Made by a program: the position numbers and the translations under genes. From Streptomyces typhae (GTDB taxonomy: Bacteria > Actinomycetota > Actinomycetes > Streptomycetales > Streptomycetaceae), in NCBI RefSeq assembly GCF_009755605.1, contig NZ_WPNZ01000004.1:434001-498000 (forward strand): a stretch of DNA of 64,000 bases, given 5' to 3'. Below the pieces are notes generated by a model. The model saw only the letters and a program-made list of their open reading frames with translations, had not been told where the DNA came from and ran no database searches. Of this stretch, positions 25,436 through 34,545 are shown one piece after another (position 1 is the first letter of the stretch; each line of letters begins with the position of its first letter).

Positions 25436-26746
25436 TCAGACGCCGGACCCTCGCCGCGCCCGGTCGAGCACGCCCGGCAGCGTGCGCAGGAACGTCGACA
25501 CCTCGTCCTCGCCGATGATCAGTGGCGGGGCGAGCCGGATCGTGTCGGGCAGCGCGGCGTTCACCAGGAGCCCCGCGTCCTGCGCGGCCTGCTGCACCTG
25601 CGGGGCGCACGGCTCGGTGAGGACGATGCCGAGCAGCAGACCGGCGCCGCGGACCCGGTCGACGAGCGGGTGCCCGAGGGCCTCGATGCCCTGGCGCAGG
25701 TTCTCGCCCTGTCGTTTGACGTGGTCGAGGAGTCCGTCGCCGTGGATGGTGTCGAGCACGGCGAGCGCGGCGGCGCAGGAGACGGGGTTGCCGCCGAAGG
25801 TGGTGCCGTGTGCGCCGGGTGACATCAGCTCGGCGGCCGGTCCGAAGGCGAGGGTCGCTCCGATGGGCAGGCCGCCGCCGAGGCCCTTGGCGAGCGTGAG
25901 GACGTCGGGCTCGACACCGTGCGCCTGGTGCTCGAACCAGTGCCCGGTGCGCCCGATGCCCGTCTGCACCTCGTCGAGGACGAGCAGCGCCCCGGTGGCG
26001 CGGGTGATCTCACGGGCCGCGGCGAGATAGCCGGGGGGCGGGACGACCACGCCGTTCTCGCCCTGGATCGGCTCGATGACGACGAGCGCGGTGTCGGTGT
26101 CGACGGCGGCGCGCAGCGCTCCGGCATCGCCGAACGGGACATGCGTGATGTCACCGGGCAGCGGCTCGAAGGCGGTGCGCTTGGCGGGCTGGCCGGTGAG
26201 GGCGAGGGAGCCCATGGTGCGGCCGTGGAAGCCGCCCTGGGCGGCGACCATACGGCGCCGGCCCGTCAGCCGGCCGATCTTGAAGGCCGCCTCGTTCGCC
26301 TCGGCGCCGGAGTTGGCGAAGAAGACCCGTCCCGGGCGTCCGGTCAGCCGCAACAGCCGTTCGGCGAGGAGGACCGGCGGTTCGGCGACGAACAGGTTGG
26401 AGACATGGCCGAGCCGGCCTATCTGCTCGCTGACGGCCCGGACGACGGCGGGGTGCGCGGTGCCGAGCGAGTTGACGGCGATGCCCCCGAGGAAGTCGAG
26501 GTACTTCTTGTCGTCCGCGTCCCAGAACGCGGCGCCCTCGCCGCGCACCAACGGCACCCGCGGTGTGCCGTAGTTGTCCATCAGCGAGGCCTGCCAGCGC
26601 TCGGTGAGCTTGGTGTTGCCCCGCTCCCCCGCGGCGGCGCCGGTGTCACCGGTGCCGCCGGTGCCGCTCTCGTCGCCCGTGGCGGTCCTGGCGGTGCCGG
26701 CGGTCCTGGCTGTGCCTGCTGTGCCGGCTGTGCTGGCTTCGGTCAT
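25436..26746 (-). CDS. argD: ArgD: acetylornithine aminotransferase
   Basis: Class III PLP aminotransferase converting N-acetylglutamate semialdehyde plus glutamate to N2-acetylornithine. It is 436 residues. Visible: [18 protein letters not shown] and [13 protein letters not shown] at the N-terminal core, [15 protein letters not shown] (PLP phosphate), [15 protein letters not shown], and the PLP lysine in [14 protein letters not shown] near residue 295. An extra 45-residue Thr/Gly/Ala repeat precedes the normal start of the family, so either the first ATG is right and the tail is non-conserved, or translation begins later. It is last in the argJ-argB-argD operon, 54 bp after argB. The adjoining piperazate-type genes suggest it feeds ornithine to that pathway. 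Confidence 0.88.
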   Translation of the reverse strand: MTEASTAGTAGTARTAGTARTATGDESGTGGTGDTGAAAGERGNTKLTERWQASLMDNYGTPRVPLVRGEGAAFWDADDKKYLDFLGGIAVNSLGTAHPAVVRAVSEQIGRLGHVSNLFVAEPPVLLAERLLRLTGRPGRVFFANSGAEANEAAFKIGRLTGRRRMVAAQGGFHGRTMGSLALTGQPAKRTAFEPLPGDITHVPFGDAGALRAAVDTDTALVVIEPIQGENGVVVPPPGYLAAAREITRATGALLVLDEVQTGIGRTGHWFEHQAHGVEPDVLTLAKGLGGGLPIGATLAFGPAAELMSPGAHGTTFGGNPVSCAAALAVLDTIHGDGLLDHVKRQGENLRQGIEALGHPLVDRVRGAGLLLGIVLTEPCAPQVQQAAQDAGLLVNAALPDTIRLAPPLIIGEDEVSTFLRTLPGVLDRARRGSGV

Positions 26747-26800
26747 CGCATCCCCTCGGTGACGGCCGCGCTCATCGCGGCCCTCGGTCGGCGGCTCCGG

Positions 26801-27712
26801 TCATCGCAGATCATCCTCGATGTCGGGCATGACCAGCGTGCCGATCTCCTCGCGCGTGAACATCTCCAGGAGGACCGAGTGCTGCACCCGCCCGTCGATC
26901 ACCCGCGCGCTGCCCACGCCGTTGCGGACCGCGTGCAGGCAGCCTGCCATCTTGGGGACCATGCCGTCGGCCAGCTCCGGCAGGATCTTCTCCAGTTCGC
27001 TGGCGCTGAGCCTGCTGATGACCTCGTCGCTGTCCGGCCAGTCCGCGTACAGGCCCTCGACGTCGGTGAGGAAGACCAGCGTGTGGGCGTTCAGGGCGGC
27101 GGCCACGGCGGCGGCCGCGGTGTCGGCGTTCACGTTGTAGACGTAGTCGTCGTCGACGCTGCGGGCCACCGGTGAGATGACCGGGATACGGCCGTCCGCG
27201 AGCAGCGCCTCGACGGCACCGGCGTTCACTCCGGCGATCTCGCCGACCCGGCCGATGTCGACCTTCTCGCCCTCCTCGCCCTCCGGCCAGTGCTTGACGG
27301 CGGTGATGGTGTCCGCGTCCTCGCCGGTGAGACCGACCGCGAGCGGGCCGTGCTGGTTGATGAGGCCGACGAGCTCGCGCTGCACCTGTCCCGCGAGCAC
27401 CATCCGGACCACGTTCATGGCCTCGGGCGAGGTGACCCGGAGGCCCGCCTTGAACTCGCTCTCGATGTCGTGCAGCTTCAGGGCCTTGCTGATCTGCGGG
27501 CCGCCGCCGTGCACGACGACGGGCTTGAGGCCGGCGTGCCGCAGGAAGACGATGTCGTGCGCGAAGGCCGCCTTCAGCTCGTCGTCGATCATGGCGTTGC
27601 CGCCGAACTTGATGACGCAGATCTTGCCCTGGTGGCGGTTGAGCCACGGCAGCGCGTCCATGACGGACTGCGCCTTGACCAGTGCGGGGTGCTCCTGGGT
27701 GCTGATCCTCAT
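26801..27712 (-). CDS. argB: ArgB: N-acetylglutamate kinase
   Basis: Amino-acid kinase, 303 residues, phosphorylating N-acetylglutamate in ornithine synthesis. Motifs: [13 protein letters not shown] (phosphate-binding lysine and glycine loop) near residue 28, [30 protein letters not shown] near 200, and [12 protein letters not shown] start at the ATG that overlaps the argJ stop (ATGA), giving [18 protein letters not shown], the normal Streptomyces ArgB N-terminus; the frame stays open 18 codons further up inside argJ. Confidence 0.9.
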   Translation of the reverse strand: MRISTQEHPALVKAQSVMDALPWLNRHQGKICVIKFGGNAMIDDELKAAFAHDIVFLRHAGLKPVVVHGGGPQISKALKLHDIESEFKAGLRVTSPEAMNVVRMVLAGQVQRELVGLINQHGPLAVGLTGEDADTITAVKHWPEGEEGEKVDIGRVGEIAGVNAGAVEALLADGRIPVISPVARSVDDDYVYNVNADTAAAAVAAALNAHTLVFLTDVEGLYADWPDSDEVISRLSASELEKILPELADGMVPKMAGCLHAVRNGVGSARVIDGRVQHSVLLEMFTREEIGTLVMPDIEDDLR

Positions 27713-28863
27713 GACGAGTACGCGCTGTTCTCGTGGACGTACTCGGCGGTGAGGTCGTTGGCCCACAGGGTGGCCGCCGCCCCGCCGGCGGCGAGGTCCG
27801 CGGTGATGACGACCTCACGGCCGCGCATGTCCACCGAGTCCCGGTCCGCGCCGATCGCGCCGTCCTTGCAGACCCAGACGCCGTTGATGGCGACGTTCAC
27901 ACGGTCGGGGCGGAAGGCGACGGCGGTGGTGCCGATGGCGGAGAGCACCCGGCCCCAGTTGGGGTCCTCGCCGTGGATGGCGCACTTGAGGAGGTTGTTG
28001 CGGGCGATGGACCGCCCGGCCTCCACGGCGTCGTCCTCGCTGGCCGCGTTCACGACGTCGATGCGGATGTCCTTGGAGGCGCCCTCCGCGTCGCCGATGA
28101 GCTGCCGCGCCAGGTCCTCGCAGACGGTGCGCACGGCGTCCGCGAACTCCGCGTAGGCGGGGGCCACCCCGGCGGCGCCGGAGGCGAGCAGCAGCACGGT
28201 GTCGTTGGTGGACATGCAGCCGTCGGAGTCGACCCGGTCGAAGGTGACCCGGGTCGCCGCCCGCAGCGCCTTGCTCAGTACGTCGTTGCCGAGGTCGGCG
28301 TCGGTGGTGAGGACGACCAGCATCGTGGCGAGGCCGGGGGCGAGCATGCCCGCGCCCTTGGCCATGCCGCCCACCGTCCACCCCTCGCCCTCGAAGACGG
28401 CCGTCTTGTGCACGCTGTCGGTGGTCTTGATGGCGACGGCCGCGTCCTCGCCGCCGTCCGCGGAGAGCGCGCCCGCGGCGGTGTCGACACCCGGGAGCAG
28501 CTTGTCCATCGGCAGGCGTACGCCGATGAGCCCCGTGGACGCCACGGCGACCTCACCGGCGCGCAGCCCGCCGAGGCTCGCCGCGACCTTCTCGGCGGTG
28601 GCGCGGGTGTCCTGGAAGCCCTCGGGGCCCGTGCACGCGTTGGCGCCGCCGGAGTTGAGGACGACGGCGCCGACGGCGCCGGTCCTGATGACCCCTTCGC
28701 TCCACACCACGGGGGCGGCCTTCACGCGGTTCGAGGTGAAGACGCCCGCCACGCTCCGTCGCGGTCCCGTGTTCACGACCAGGGCCAGGTCCGGATTTCC
28801 GTTGCTTTTGATTCCGGCCGCAACACCCGCGGCCGAAAAGCCTTTTGCTGCCGTGACGCTCAT
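27709..28863 (-). CDS. argJ: ArgJ: ornithine acetyltransferase
   Basis: Transfers acetyl from N-acetylornithine to glutamate, releasing ornithine and recycling the acetyl group. It is 384 residues. The precursor self-cleaves before a conserved Thr, here in [20 protein letters not shown] near residue 185; [17 protein letters not shown] and [12 protein letters not shown] in the N-terminal half are typical. It is first gene of a - strand operon with argB and argD. argC, which normally leads this operon, is absent, and so is argR. That, plus the MbtH/KtzI/KtzT neighbours, suggests a pathway-dedicated copy rather than the housekeeping set, but the latter cannot be excluded from the window. Confidence 0.9.
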   Translation of the reverse strand: MSVTAAKGFSAAGVAAGIKSNGNPDLALVVNTGPRRSVAGVFTSNRVKAAPVVWSEGVIRTGAVGAVVLNSGGANACTGPEGFQDTRATAEKVAASLGGLRAGEVAVASTGLIGVRLPMDKLLPGVDTAAGALSADGGEDAAVAIKTTDSVHKTAVFEGEGWTVGGMAKGAGMLAPGLATMLVVLTTDADLGNDVLSKALRAATRVTFDRVDSDGCMSTNDTVLLLASGAAGVAPAYAEFADAVRTVCEDLARQLIGDAEGASKDIRIDVVNAASEDDAVEAGRSIARNNLLKCAIHGEDPNWGRVLSAIGTTAVAFRPDRVNVAINGVWVCKDGAIGADRDSVDMRGREVVITADLAAGGAAATLWANDLTAEYVHENSAYSS

Positions 28864-29397
28864 GGCGCTACTACTCCTTGGTGGAAGTTCCCAGTTGCCT
28901 GAGAAAGCCGAGGGGGGCCACCAGCAATGACATGGCCCGAGCCGACAACCCGCAACAAACTACAGGCAATTCAGGCTCCCGGCACCGGCTGTCCCGTCCA
29001 CAGGACAGCCGGTGACCGTCACCGACGGCCCCGAGAACTCCGTTTCCGGAGCCCACGAGCGCCTGCATGGACCGCCCCGCAGGGGTTCCGCGGTGGTGCG
29101 GACAGCAGGATCGCGGTCCCCGTGGGATGCCCGTCACATTTTCCCGGACATTGTCGGGACCGCTGCGCGGATTTAACGGAGTTGCCACGGCGGACGCCCG
29201 TCGGCGGCGGGCAATTCGCCCGTGCGCGGCCGGGTCTGGACGCCGGGCACGTATCGTCCGACAATGACGGGGCTGGCGCGTCTGTGCCAGGCTCGATCGG
29301 GACGCAAGCCCGGCGGCTCGGACTTGTGTCACTCAGTACATGGAATCGGTGCCTTCAGACGGAAAAGGCACCGAGCAGGCTTGAATTGGAGTGGACC
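28864..29397. other. 534-bp divergent region between argJ and the MbtH gene
   Basis: No gene seen. It contains a perfect 12-bp hairpin at 28983-29014 and a smaller one in the mbtH leader (GGTGCCTT at 29348 with AAGGCACC at 29365). Promoters for both divergent units should lie here; I cannot assign an ArgR box with confidence. Confidence 0.5.
28983..29014. terminator. Strong 12-bp hairpin upstream of argJ
   Basis: CACCGGCTGTCC and GGACAGCCGGTG pair perfectly around an 8-nt loop, 120 bp upstream of argJ. There is no gene ending here, so it may be a leader attenuator, a divergent-transcript insulator or a regulator site rather than a plain terminator. Confidence 0.45.
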
Positions 29398-29622
29398 ATG
29401 AGCAGCAACCCGTTCGACGACGCGGATGGCCAGTTCTACGTCTTGGTGAACGACGAGGAGCAGCACTCGCTGTGGCCGTCCTTCGCCGAGGTCCCCGCCG
29501 GCTGGCGGGTCGTGTTCGGTGAGGCCGCCCGCCAGGAGTGCCTGGACTACGTGGAGCAGAACTGGACCGACCTGCGCCCCAAGAGCCTGCGCGACGCGAT
29601 GGCCGCGGACGCGGCGGCCTGA
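29398..29622 (+). CDS. MbtH-like protein
   Basis: Small activator (74 residues) that binds and stabilises adenylation domains of nonribosomal peptide synthetases. The family signature is nearly complete: [46 protein letters not shown], including the conserved tryptophans. No synthetase is encoded beside it; the only adenylation enzyme in the window is RedM, 25 kb away. Its presence argues that a peptide synthetase partner exists elsewhere or was lost. ATG is preceded by TTGGAGTGG. A strong terminator follows. Confidence 0.9.
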   Translation: MSSNPFDDADGQFYVLVNDEEQHSLWPSFAEVPAGWRVVFGEAARQECLDYVEQNWTDLRPKSLRDAMAADAAA

Positions 29623-29655
29623 GCCGGGCTTCGGCCGCAGCGTCCTCGACGCGAT

Positions 29656-29685
29656 GGGCCCCGGTGCCGTCCGGCACCGGGGCCC
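29656..29685 (+). terminator. Terminator after the MbtH gene
   Basis: Perfect 13-bp stem GGGCCCCGGTGCC / GGCACCGGGGCCC with a GTCC loop, starting 34 bp past the mbtH stop. Confidence 0.75.
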
Positions 29686-29750
29686 ACTCATGTCCGTACA
29701 CCATGTCCGTGCACCGCCCCGTGCACCGCCCTGACCTGCCGCGGGCATGC

Positions 29751-29785
29751 GAACGGCCCGTCGGCGAGGGCGCGACGGGCCGTTC
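29751..29785 (-). terminator. Hairpin downstream of the ornithine hydroxylase
   Basis: GAACGGCCCGTC and GACGGGCCGTTC form a 12-bp perfect stem with an 11-nt loop. It sits between the convergent mbtH and hydroxylase genes and probably terminates the latter. Confidence 0.65.
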
Positions 29786-29876
29786 GTGGCTGAGCGCCCG
29801 GGTGGCCGAGCGTCAGGGGGGCCGGGTGGGCGAGCGCCAGGTGCCCGGGTGCCGAGCGTCAGGGCGCCCGGCCGGA

Positions 29877-31190
29877 TCAGACCTTCGCGCCGGCCCCGCG
29901 CCGCTCCACGAGGGAGTCGGCGATCTCACCGCTGCGCACGGCGATGTTCGAGAGCAGCGACGACGTGAGGCCGTGCGTGTGCTCGGTGCCGCCCTGGAGG
30001 TAGATGCCGCAGGACAGCTCCGGCGTGGTGACGACGCGGTAGTCGCGCTCCACCTGGTGCCGGCCCTCGGTGTCCCGCAGGCAGAAGCGGTCCAGGTCGC
30101 CGAGGAGACCGGTCGGGTCCATGGTGCTGTAGCCGGTGGCGAAGACGAGCGCGTCGACGTCCATCTCCTGCTCCGTCTCGCCGTCGAGCAGCGAGTGCAG
30201 GACGACGCGGGTGTCGTCGCCGGAGCGCTTGACCTCCTTGACCCGGGTGAGGTTCAGGAAGTGCAGCCGCTGGGCGCCCGCGACCTCCTCCTCGTAGCTG
30301 CGCCGGAACAGCTCCCTGATCACGTCGTCGTCGACGACGGAGTAGTTCGTGTTCTTGTGGTAGCGCCAGAAGGCGTCCCGCGTCTTCTCGGTGCCGAAGT
30401 AGTAGTGGTCGACCGCGTTCGGGTCGAAGACCTGGTTGGCGAAGGGCGTGTCGTCCGCGACGGAGTAGCCGTACGACGGCAGGATCGCGGAGACCTGCGC
30501 CCCCGGCAGCATGTCGTGCAGGTACTTGGTGATCTCGGCCGCGCTCTGGCCCGCGCCGACGACCGCCACGCTCTTCAGCTCCTCGGGCCGCACGGTGGCG
30601 AACTTGGCGAGGAACTCCGAGCTGTGCCACACACGCTCGTCGCGCTCCATGCCCTCGGGCATGCGGGGCACCAGGCCGGTGGAGACGGTGACGTTGCGGG
30701 CCTTCACCACGCGGGTGCCGCCGCCGACGGTGTCGCGGACCTCGACCTCCAGGTGCTGGCCCTCGCCCGCGCTCTCCTCGTCGACCACGCGGACCTCGGT
30801 GACCTCGGAGTTGTAGGAGACGCGGTCCTTGAAGCCCGCCTCCGCCCACTGAAGGTACTGGTGGAACTCCTGCCGGGTCGGGAAGAAGTCCTGGTTGTTC
30901 ACGAACTGCACGAGGCGGTTCGAGTCGTGCAGGTACGAGACGAAGCTGTACTTCGACAGCGGGTTGCGGAACGTCGCCAGGTCCTTCAGGAACGAGATCT
31001 GCATCGTCGCCTGCGGAAGCAGCATGTTGCGGTGCCAGCCGAACTCCGGCTGGCGCTCGAAGAACGCGGCCGTCACCGGCCGTCCCGAGGCATTCTCCTG
31101 ATGTTCCTCGAGGGCGATGGCGAGAGACAGGTTGGACGGGCCGAACCCGATGCCGACGATGTCGTATATCTCGCGCTCACGAGTACCCAT
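29877..31190 (-). CDS. ktzI: L-ornithine N5-monooxygenase (KtzI type)
   Basis: FAD/NADPH-dependent N-hydroxylase (SidA/PvdA/IucD family), 437 residues. It converts L-ornithine to N5-hydroxyornithine. Motifs: FAD loop GIGFGPSNLSLA near residue 14, the substrate-side MQISFLKDL and LATFRNPLSKYSFVSYL, NADPH loop VVGAGQSAAEI near 215, and C-terminal FATGYST. Ornithine rather than lysine is inferred from the adjacent ornithine genes. Divergent from a KtzT-like gene, which together is the known signature for piperazate formation; a hydroxamate siderophore would be the alternative, but acyltransferase and siderophore genes are absent. ATG at 31190 is preceded by GGGAG. Confidence 0.88.
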   Translation of the reverse strand: MGTREREIYDIVGIGFGPSNLSLAIALEEHQENASGRPVTAAFFERQPEFGWHRNMLLPQATMQISFLKDLATFRNPLSKYSFVSYLHDSNRLVQFVNNQDFFPTRQEFHQYLQWAEAGFKDRVSYNSEVTEVRVVDEESAGEGQHLEVEVRDTVGGGTRVVKARNVTVSTGLVPRMPEGMERDERVWHSSEFLAKFATVRPEELKSVAVVGAGQSAAEITKYLHDMLPGAQVSAILPSYGYSVADDTPFANQVFDPNAVDHYYFGTEKTRDAFWRYHKNTNYSVVDDDVIRELFRRSYEEEVAGAQRLHFLNLTRVKEVKRSGDDTRVVLHSLLDGETEQEMDVDALVFATGYSTMDPTGLLGDLDRFCLRDTEGRHQVERDYRVVTTPELSCGIYLQGGTEHTHGLTSSLLSNIAVRSGEIADSLVERRGAGAKV

Positions 31191-31590
31191 GATTAATCTC
31201 CCGCTGGTGTAGCTTCGACTTCGACAGGGACTTCCGCATTTTCGATGCGGCAATTGCGGTCAACCAAGGTGATCTTGGATGTGAACGCTTCGCTTCGAAA
31301 ATGCTGTCAACTCTCGTCCGACGTAGGGCTGATGGTCTCGATAATCTCGACCGGTGATCCGGGAGACACGCGTTGAGTATTGCGCTGGAGAACACCGCCA
31401 CGCCAACTTAGAGGGGCCGGACGTACCTTTCAAGGGGACCTGGCCGTACCGTCTGCCAAGCGCCGTTGTCCTGCCGACAGGACAGCCCGGTGGCGCAGCC
31501 AACTTTCTTGCCGACCGCTCTCAATGCCCTGGTAGCGTCGGCGAGTTGACACCATACCGTGAGTGATAATAACGAAGGGGTGAACTCCGG
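31191..31590. promoter_or_regulatory. 400-bp divergent promoter region, ktzI/ktzT
   Basis: Less GC-rich than its surroundings. A TTGACA at 31544 followed after 15 nt by TAATAA, about 25 bp before the ktzT ATG region, is a plausible promoter with short spacing. An imperfect repeat CCTGCCGACAGGACAGCC (31471) could form a small hairpin. It is the likely target region of the LmbU-type regulator encoded nearby, but no site is proven. Confidence 0.4.
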
Positions 31591-32235
31591 ATGTTCGTTC
31601 CCAGCCAGTACCGTCAGCCGGACAGTTCGTGGATGCTGGACATCATCCGCGGCAATCCTTTGGCCCAGTTCGTGAGCAACGGCAGCCCCGAGGAGGGCCC
31701 GTTCGTCACGCACCTGCCGGTGATTCAGGACCCGGAGTGGCACGGCGAATGGTCGAGCGACCTCGCGGGCGGCCGGCTCCTCGGACACATGAACCGCGCG
31801 AATCCGCACTGGAAGGCCCTGGAATCGGGCAGCGTGAATCTCCTGACGTTCACGGGACCACACGGCTATGTTTCGCCGACGGTCTACGAGGTGACGCCGG
31901 CCGCACCGACGTGGAACTTCACCTCGGTCCATGTGCACGGAATCGTGGAGAAGATCGAGGGGACGGAGAACACCCTCGAGGTCGTCCAGGCCACCGTGCG
32001 CGCCTACGAGAAGGATTTCGGCGCCGGATGGGACATGACGGAGTCCCTCGACTACTTCCGGAAGATCGTCCCCGCCGTGGGCGCGTTCCGCATCAAGGTC
32101 ACCGGGGCCGAGGGCATGTTCAAGCTCAGCCAGGAGCAGCCGGAGGAGGTCCAGGAGCGGGTGCAGCGGTCCTTCGGCGGCCGCGAGTGCACCCGGCACC
32201 AGGCCACGGCCCAGCTGATGAGCAAGCTGCCGTAA
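31591..32235 (+). CDS. ktzT: Piperazate synthase-like protein (PaiB/KtzT family)
   Basis: 214-residue protein of the split-barrel PaiB family (FMN_bind_2). KtzT-type members bind haem and turn N5-hydroxyornithine into L-piperazic acid by N-N bond formation. Family motifs are all present: MFVPSQYRQPD at the start, VTHLPVI, GHMNRANPHW (residues 65-74, with the histidine expected to ligate haem in KtzT-type members), FTGPHGYVSPTVY and PTWNFTSVHVHG. Ordinary PaiB regulators share these, so the assignment to piperazate rests on the divergent ornithine hydroxylase and adjacent argJBD. Followed by a strong terminator, so it is probably monocistronic. Confidence 0.82.
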   Translation: MFVPSQYRQPDSSWMLDIIRGNPLAQFVSNGSPEEGPFVTHLPVIQDPEWHGEWSSDLAGGRLLGHMNRANPHWKALESGSVNLLTFTGPHGYVSPTVYEVTPAAPTWNFTSVHVHGIVEKIEGTENTLEVVQATVRAYEKDFGAGWDMTESLDYFRKIVPAVGAFRIKVTGAEGMFKLSQEQPEEVQERVQRSFGGRECTRHQATAQLMSKLP

Positions 32236-32258
32236 CCGGGCCGGAGCCACGCGCGCAG

Positions 32259-32302
32259 GCGCAGGGCCCGCGCTCCCTTCAGGAGGAGCTCGGGCCCTGC
32301 GC
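32259..32302 (+). terminator. Terminator after ktzT
   Basis: GCGCAGGGCCCG and CGGGCCCTGCGC pair perfectly over 12 bp around a 20-nt loop, 24 bp past the ktzT stop. Confidence 0.7.
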
Positions 32303-32371
32303 GGTGCGTGTTCGTCCGCCGCGGTGCATGGGCGTCCGCCGAGGTCAACAGCCCTGACCTCGGCGGACGTC

Positions 32372-32482
32372 GTTCTGCCCGCGGACGCCCCGTTCCACCC
32401 GCGGATGTTGTTCTGCCCGCGGACGCCGTTCCGCCCGCGGATGCTGTTCTGCCCGCGGACGCCGTTCCACTCGCGGAGGCCG
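32372..32482 (+). repeat. Three ~36-bp tandem repeats between ktzT and the LmbU-type gene
   Basis: Three imperfect copies of 36-38 bp, each built as GTTCTGCCCGCGGACGCC then a CGTTCC(A/G)C(C/T)CGCGGA half, so the unit is itself a near-duplicate. It lies in the non-coding gap downstream of both convergent genes. Confidence 0.75.
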
Positions 32483-32530
32483 CCGGGCCCGCGATCGCCC
32501 GGGTCGCCCCGGCCGGTGGAGCCGTAGGGC

Positions 32531-33229
32531 TCAGGCGCTGATGCCCGCCTGCTCCCGCTCCGCCTCTTCCTCGACGAGCGCGCGCTCGGCGGCGTTGTCC
32601 AGCGTCGCGAGCACCCACTGCTCGAAGTCGATGCCGGACTGCTCCGCGGCCTTGTGCCACCACTGGAGCCGGCTGCCGGGAACGGCGAGCCGCCGCATCG
32701 TCTCGGGGGTCCCCGAACCGTCACGCACCTCGTCCTCACGGGCGTCACGGATGGCGCTGCGCAGCTGCTTGGTCGTCCACTGCATCTGCTCGGCGCGGTC
32801 CAGCCAGAGTTCCTGCTCGTCGATGGGCAGGGACGCCAGCTCGGCGTGGTGCTGGAAACTCAGCGCGGCGCGGCGCCGGCTGAAGTCGAAACGCCGCGAC
32901 ACCCACGCGTAGTTGCGCAGCGTCTGGTACTGGAGTCCGGCCGCGCGAATGCCGCGCTGATAGCGGTCGGTGTAGTGGTCCTTGCCGTATACCAGCCAGT
33001 CCCCGAGCCACCAGGAAGAGGAATTGACAATTCCGGAGAGCTGGCGTCCGGCCCGCTCCCAATCCTCGAAGGTCAGCCCGGCCGGCATCTGCAGGCCCAC
33101 CTTCGTCGTCAGGACCTGGCCACGACGCTCGTCCACTCCGGCGGCCTTCCGCTGCCGCGGAACCGCGGTCGCGTTTCTGCGGAACAGCACGACCTTGGAG
33201 TCCTCTACGTCGCTGACCTGGTTCGTCAT
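32531..33229 (-). CDS. LmbU/NovE-family pathway regulator
   Basis: 232-residue protein matching the LmbU/NovE/HrmB group of positive regulators of antibiotic clusters. Conserved stretches are VLTTKVGLQMPAGLTFEDWE, LSGIVNSSSWWLGDWLVYGK and YGKDHYTDRYQRGIRAAGLQ, then a helical DNA-binding segment (QTLRNYAWVSRRFDFSRRR). Such regulators act only within secondary-metabolite clusters, which supports treating 25-36 kb as a real cluster. Two adjacent ATGs (33232, 33229) follow GGAGG; the second gives better spacing and MTNQVSDVEDSK. A further 48 upstream codons are open but look non-coding. Confidence 0.85.
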   Translation of the reverse strand: MTNQVSDVEDSKVVLFRRNATAVPRQRKAAGVDERRGQVLTTKVGLQMPAGLTFEDWERAGRQLSGIVNSSSWWLGDWLVYGKDHYTDRYQRGIRAAGLQYQTLRNYAWVSRRFDFSRRRAALSFQHHAELASLPIDEQELWLDRAEQMQWTTKQLRSAIRDAREDEVRDGSGTPETMRRLAVPGSRLQWWHKAAEQSGIDFEQWVLATLDNAAERALVEEEAEREQAGISA

Positions 33230-34545
33230 CATGCCTCCATGTGAATGAACGTCGAACGGACGCGGACGCGACAGTCCCCGTCCGAACGGGAAAAAGCCAT
33301 GCGGGTATGGCGCAGCCAAGTCCGGATCCCTCACGGATCGGGCGCCCTCGCGCATCGCGAGGCACAGGCTGGCCAATCAATCACAGCCGATCGGCCGGAT
33401 GAGGGCTCGTTCAAGCCACTCGCCGATTCGGGTCGTCAGAGTTCCGTCAACTCACGGCTGGATCCGTCGGCGTGGCAACGTGCTCGTACGCCGTCGGCCC
33501 TTCCTCACCGTTCGAGGTGGCCGCCGGCACAGCGCACGGGCAGGTCCGGCCGTTCGGCGCGTCGGTCAGGACCGCGCAGAAGGCATTCAGTCGGCATGTG
33601 TGCAGATACGTACATCAAGTACTCGCCCCGTTCAACTACTCGCCCCGTTCGCCTCGACCACGACCCCTCACGTGATCAGGTGGCGGTCGTCGACGTCCCC
33701 CGTCGGCACCGATCCCCCGGTCTCGCAAGCGGTCTCTTCCAAGGCCTACCCGAGTAGAACCCGGCGCCTGTTGGAGATTCAAGGAAGAGGCCGTCGCTCG
33801 TCGCGACTTTTCGAAGTTCGAACAAGATAGCTCAGCTTCGCTATCGCTGTCCTGGGTGCGCGGTACGCGGATCCCGCGCTTCCGGATGTGCTTCACCGAT
33901 CAACTTCCGCCAGCAGAAGTAAGAATTCGGCCAACCGGTCTTGTGGCGAAACAGTTGCAGAAGAGAAGGGAACCGCCGGGGAACGCGGATGCCTCGGCGA
34001 GTTTGCCGACAGGGAACGGCCGGGCCCGGCGGCGACCGCCGCCATTGGCGGGCCAATAGCGGAATCCTCGGGCGTCCAAAGAGCACCATTGTTTTCCATA
34101 CGGACCCTTAACGCCAGTATGAGACACATCACTTGGGCGGTTCGCCGGAGGCTCGGCGAGGCGCCGTGACAAGCCGTCGGGACAAGTCGACGTACAGGGA
34201 CGGAAGTTCGGCCCTTACGGGCGGAACGGGAGGTTCCGTCGGCGGCCGCCACCGGAAGCGGAAGCCTTGCGGCACTCGTGCGGACTTACCCACGCCACCA
34301 CCCGGCCGACACCCCGCGCACCGCCCGGCCGGGACCCGCCCGCACCCCCGCGGCCAGCACCGGAGGGCGCCCGCGGGCACCCGGACGTGGCTGCCGCACG
34401 CCCGTCGCGCACGCGCGCGCGGGCGCTGTTTGCTGACGTGGTTGCCACACCGGTCACACCCGCCGCAAGATGGTGCGACGCGCTCGCGGATCCTAGACTC
34501 GACGCTCGGCAGCCGCCGCCAGGGACGTCCGGAAGGGATCGCAGC
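33230..34545. other. 1.3-kb region with no recognisable gene
   Basis: Lies between the divergent LmbU-type and IS701-like genes. GC content is visibly lower than in flanking genes, and every open frame has poor codon bias. A direct repeat ACTCGCCCCGTTC occurs twice near 33620-33650, and short inverted repeats are scattered (for example near 33830). It probably holds both promoters, and may be a decayed gene or insertion. Confidence 0.5.

Noticed and set aside
28983..29014. ArgR operator
   Set aside because: The hairpin is GC-rich and does not resemble the AT-rich ARG-box half-sites; kept only as a hairpin.
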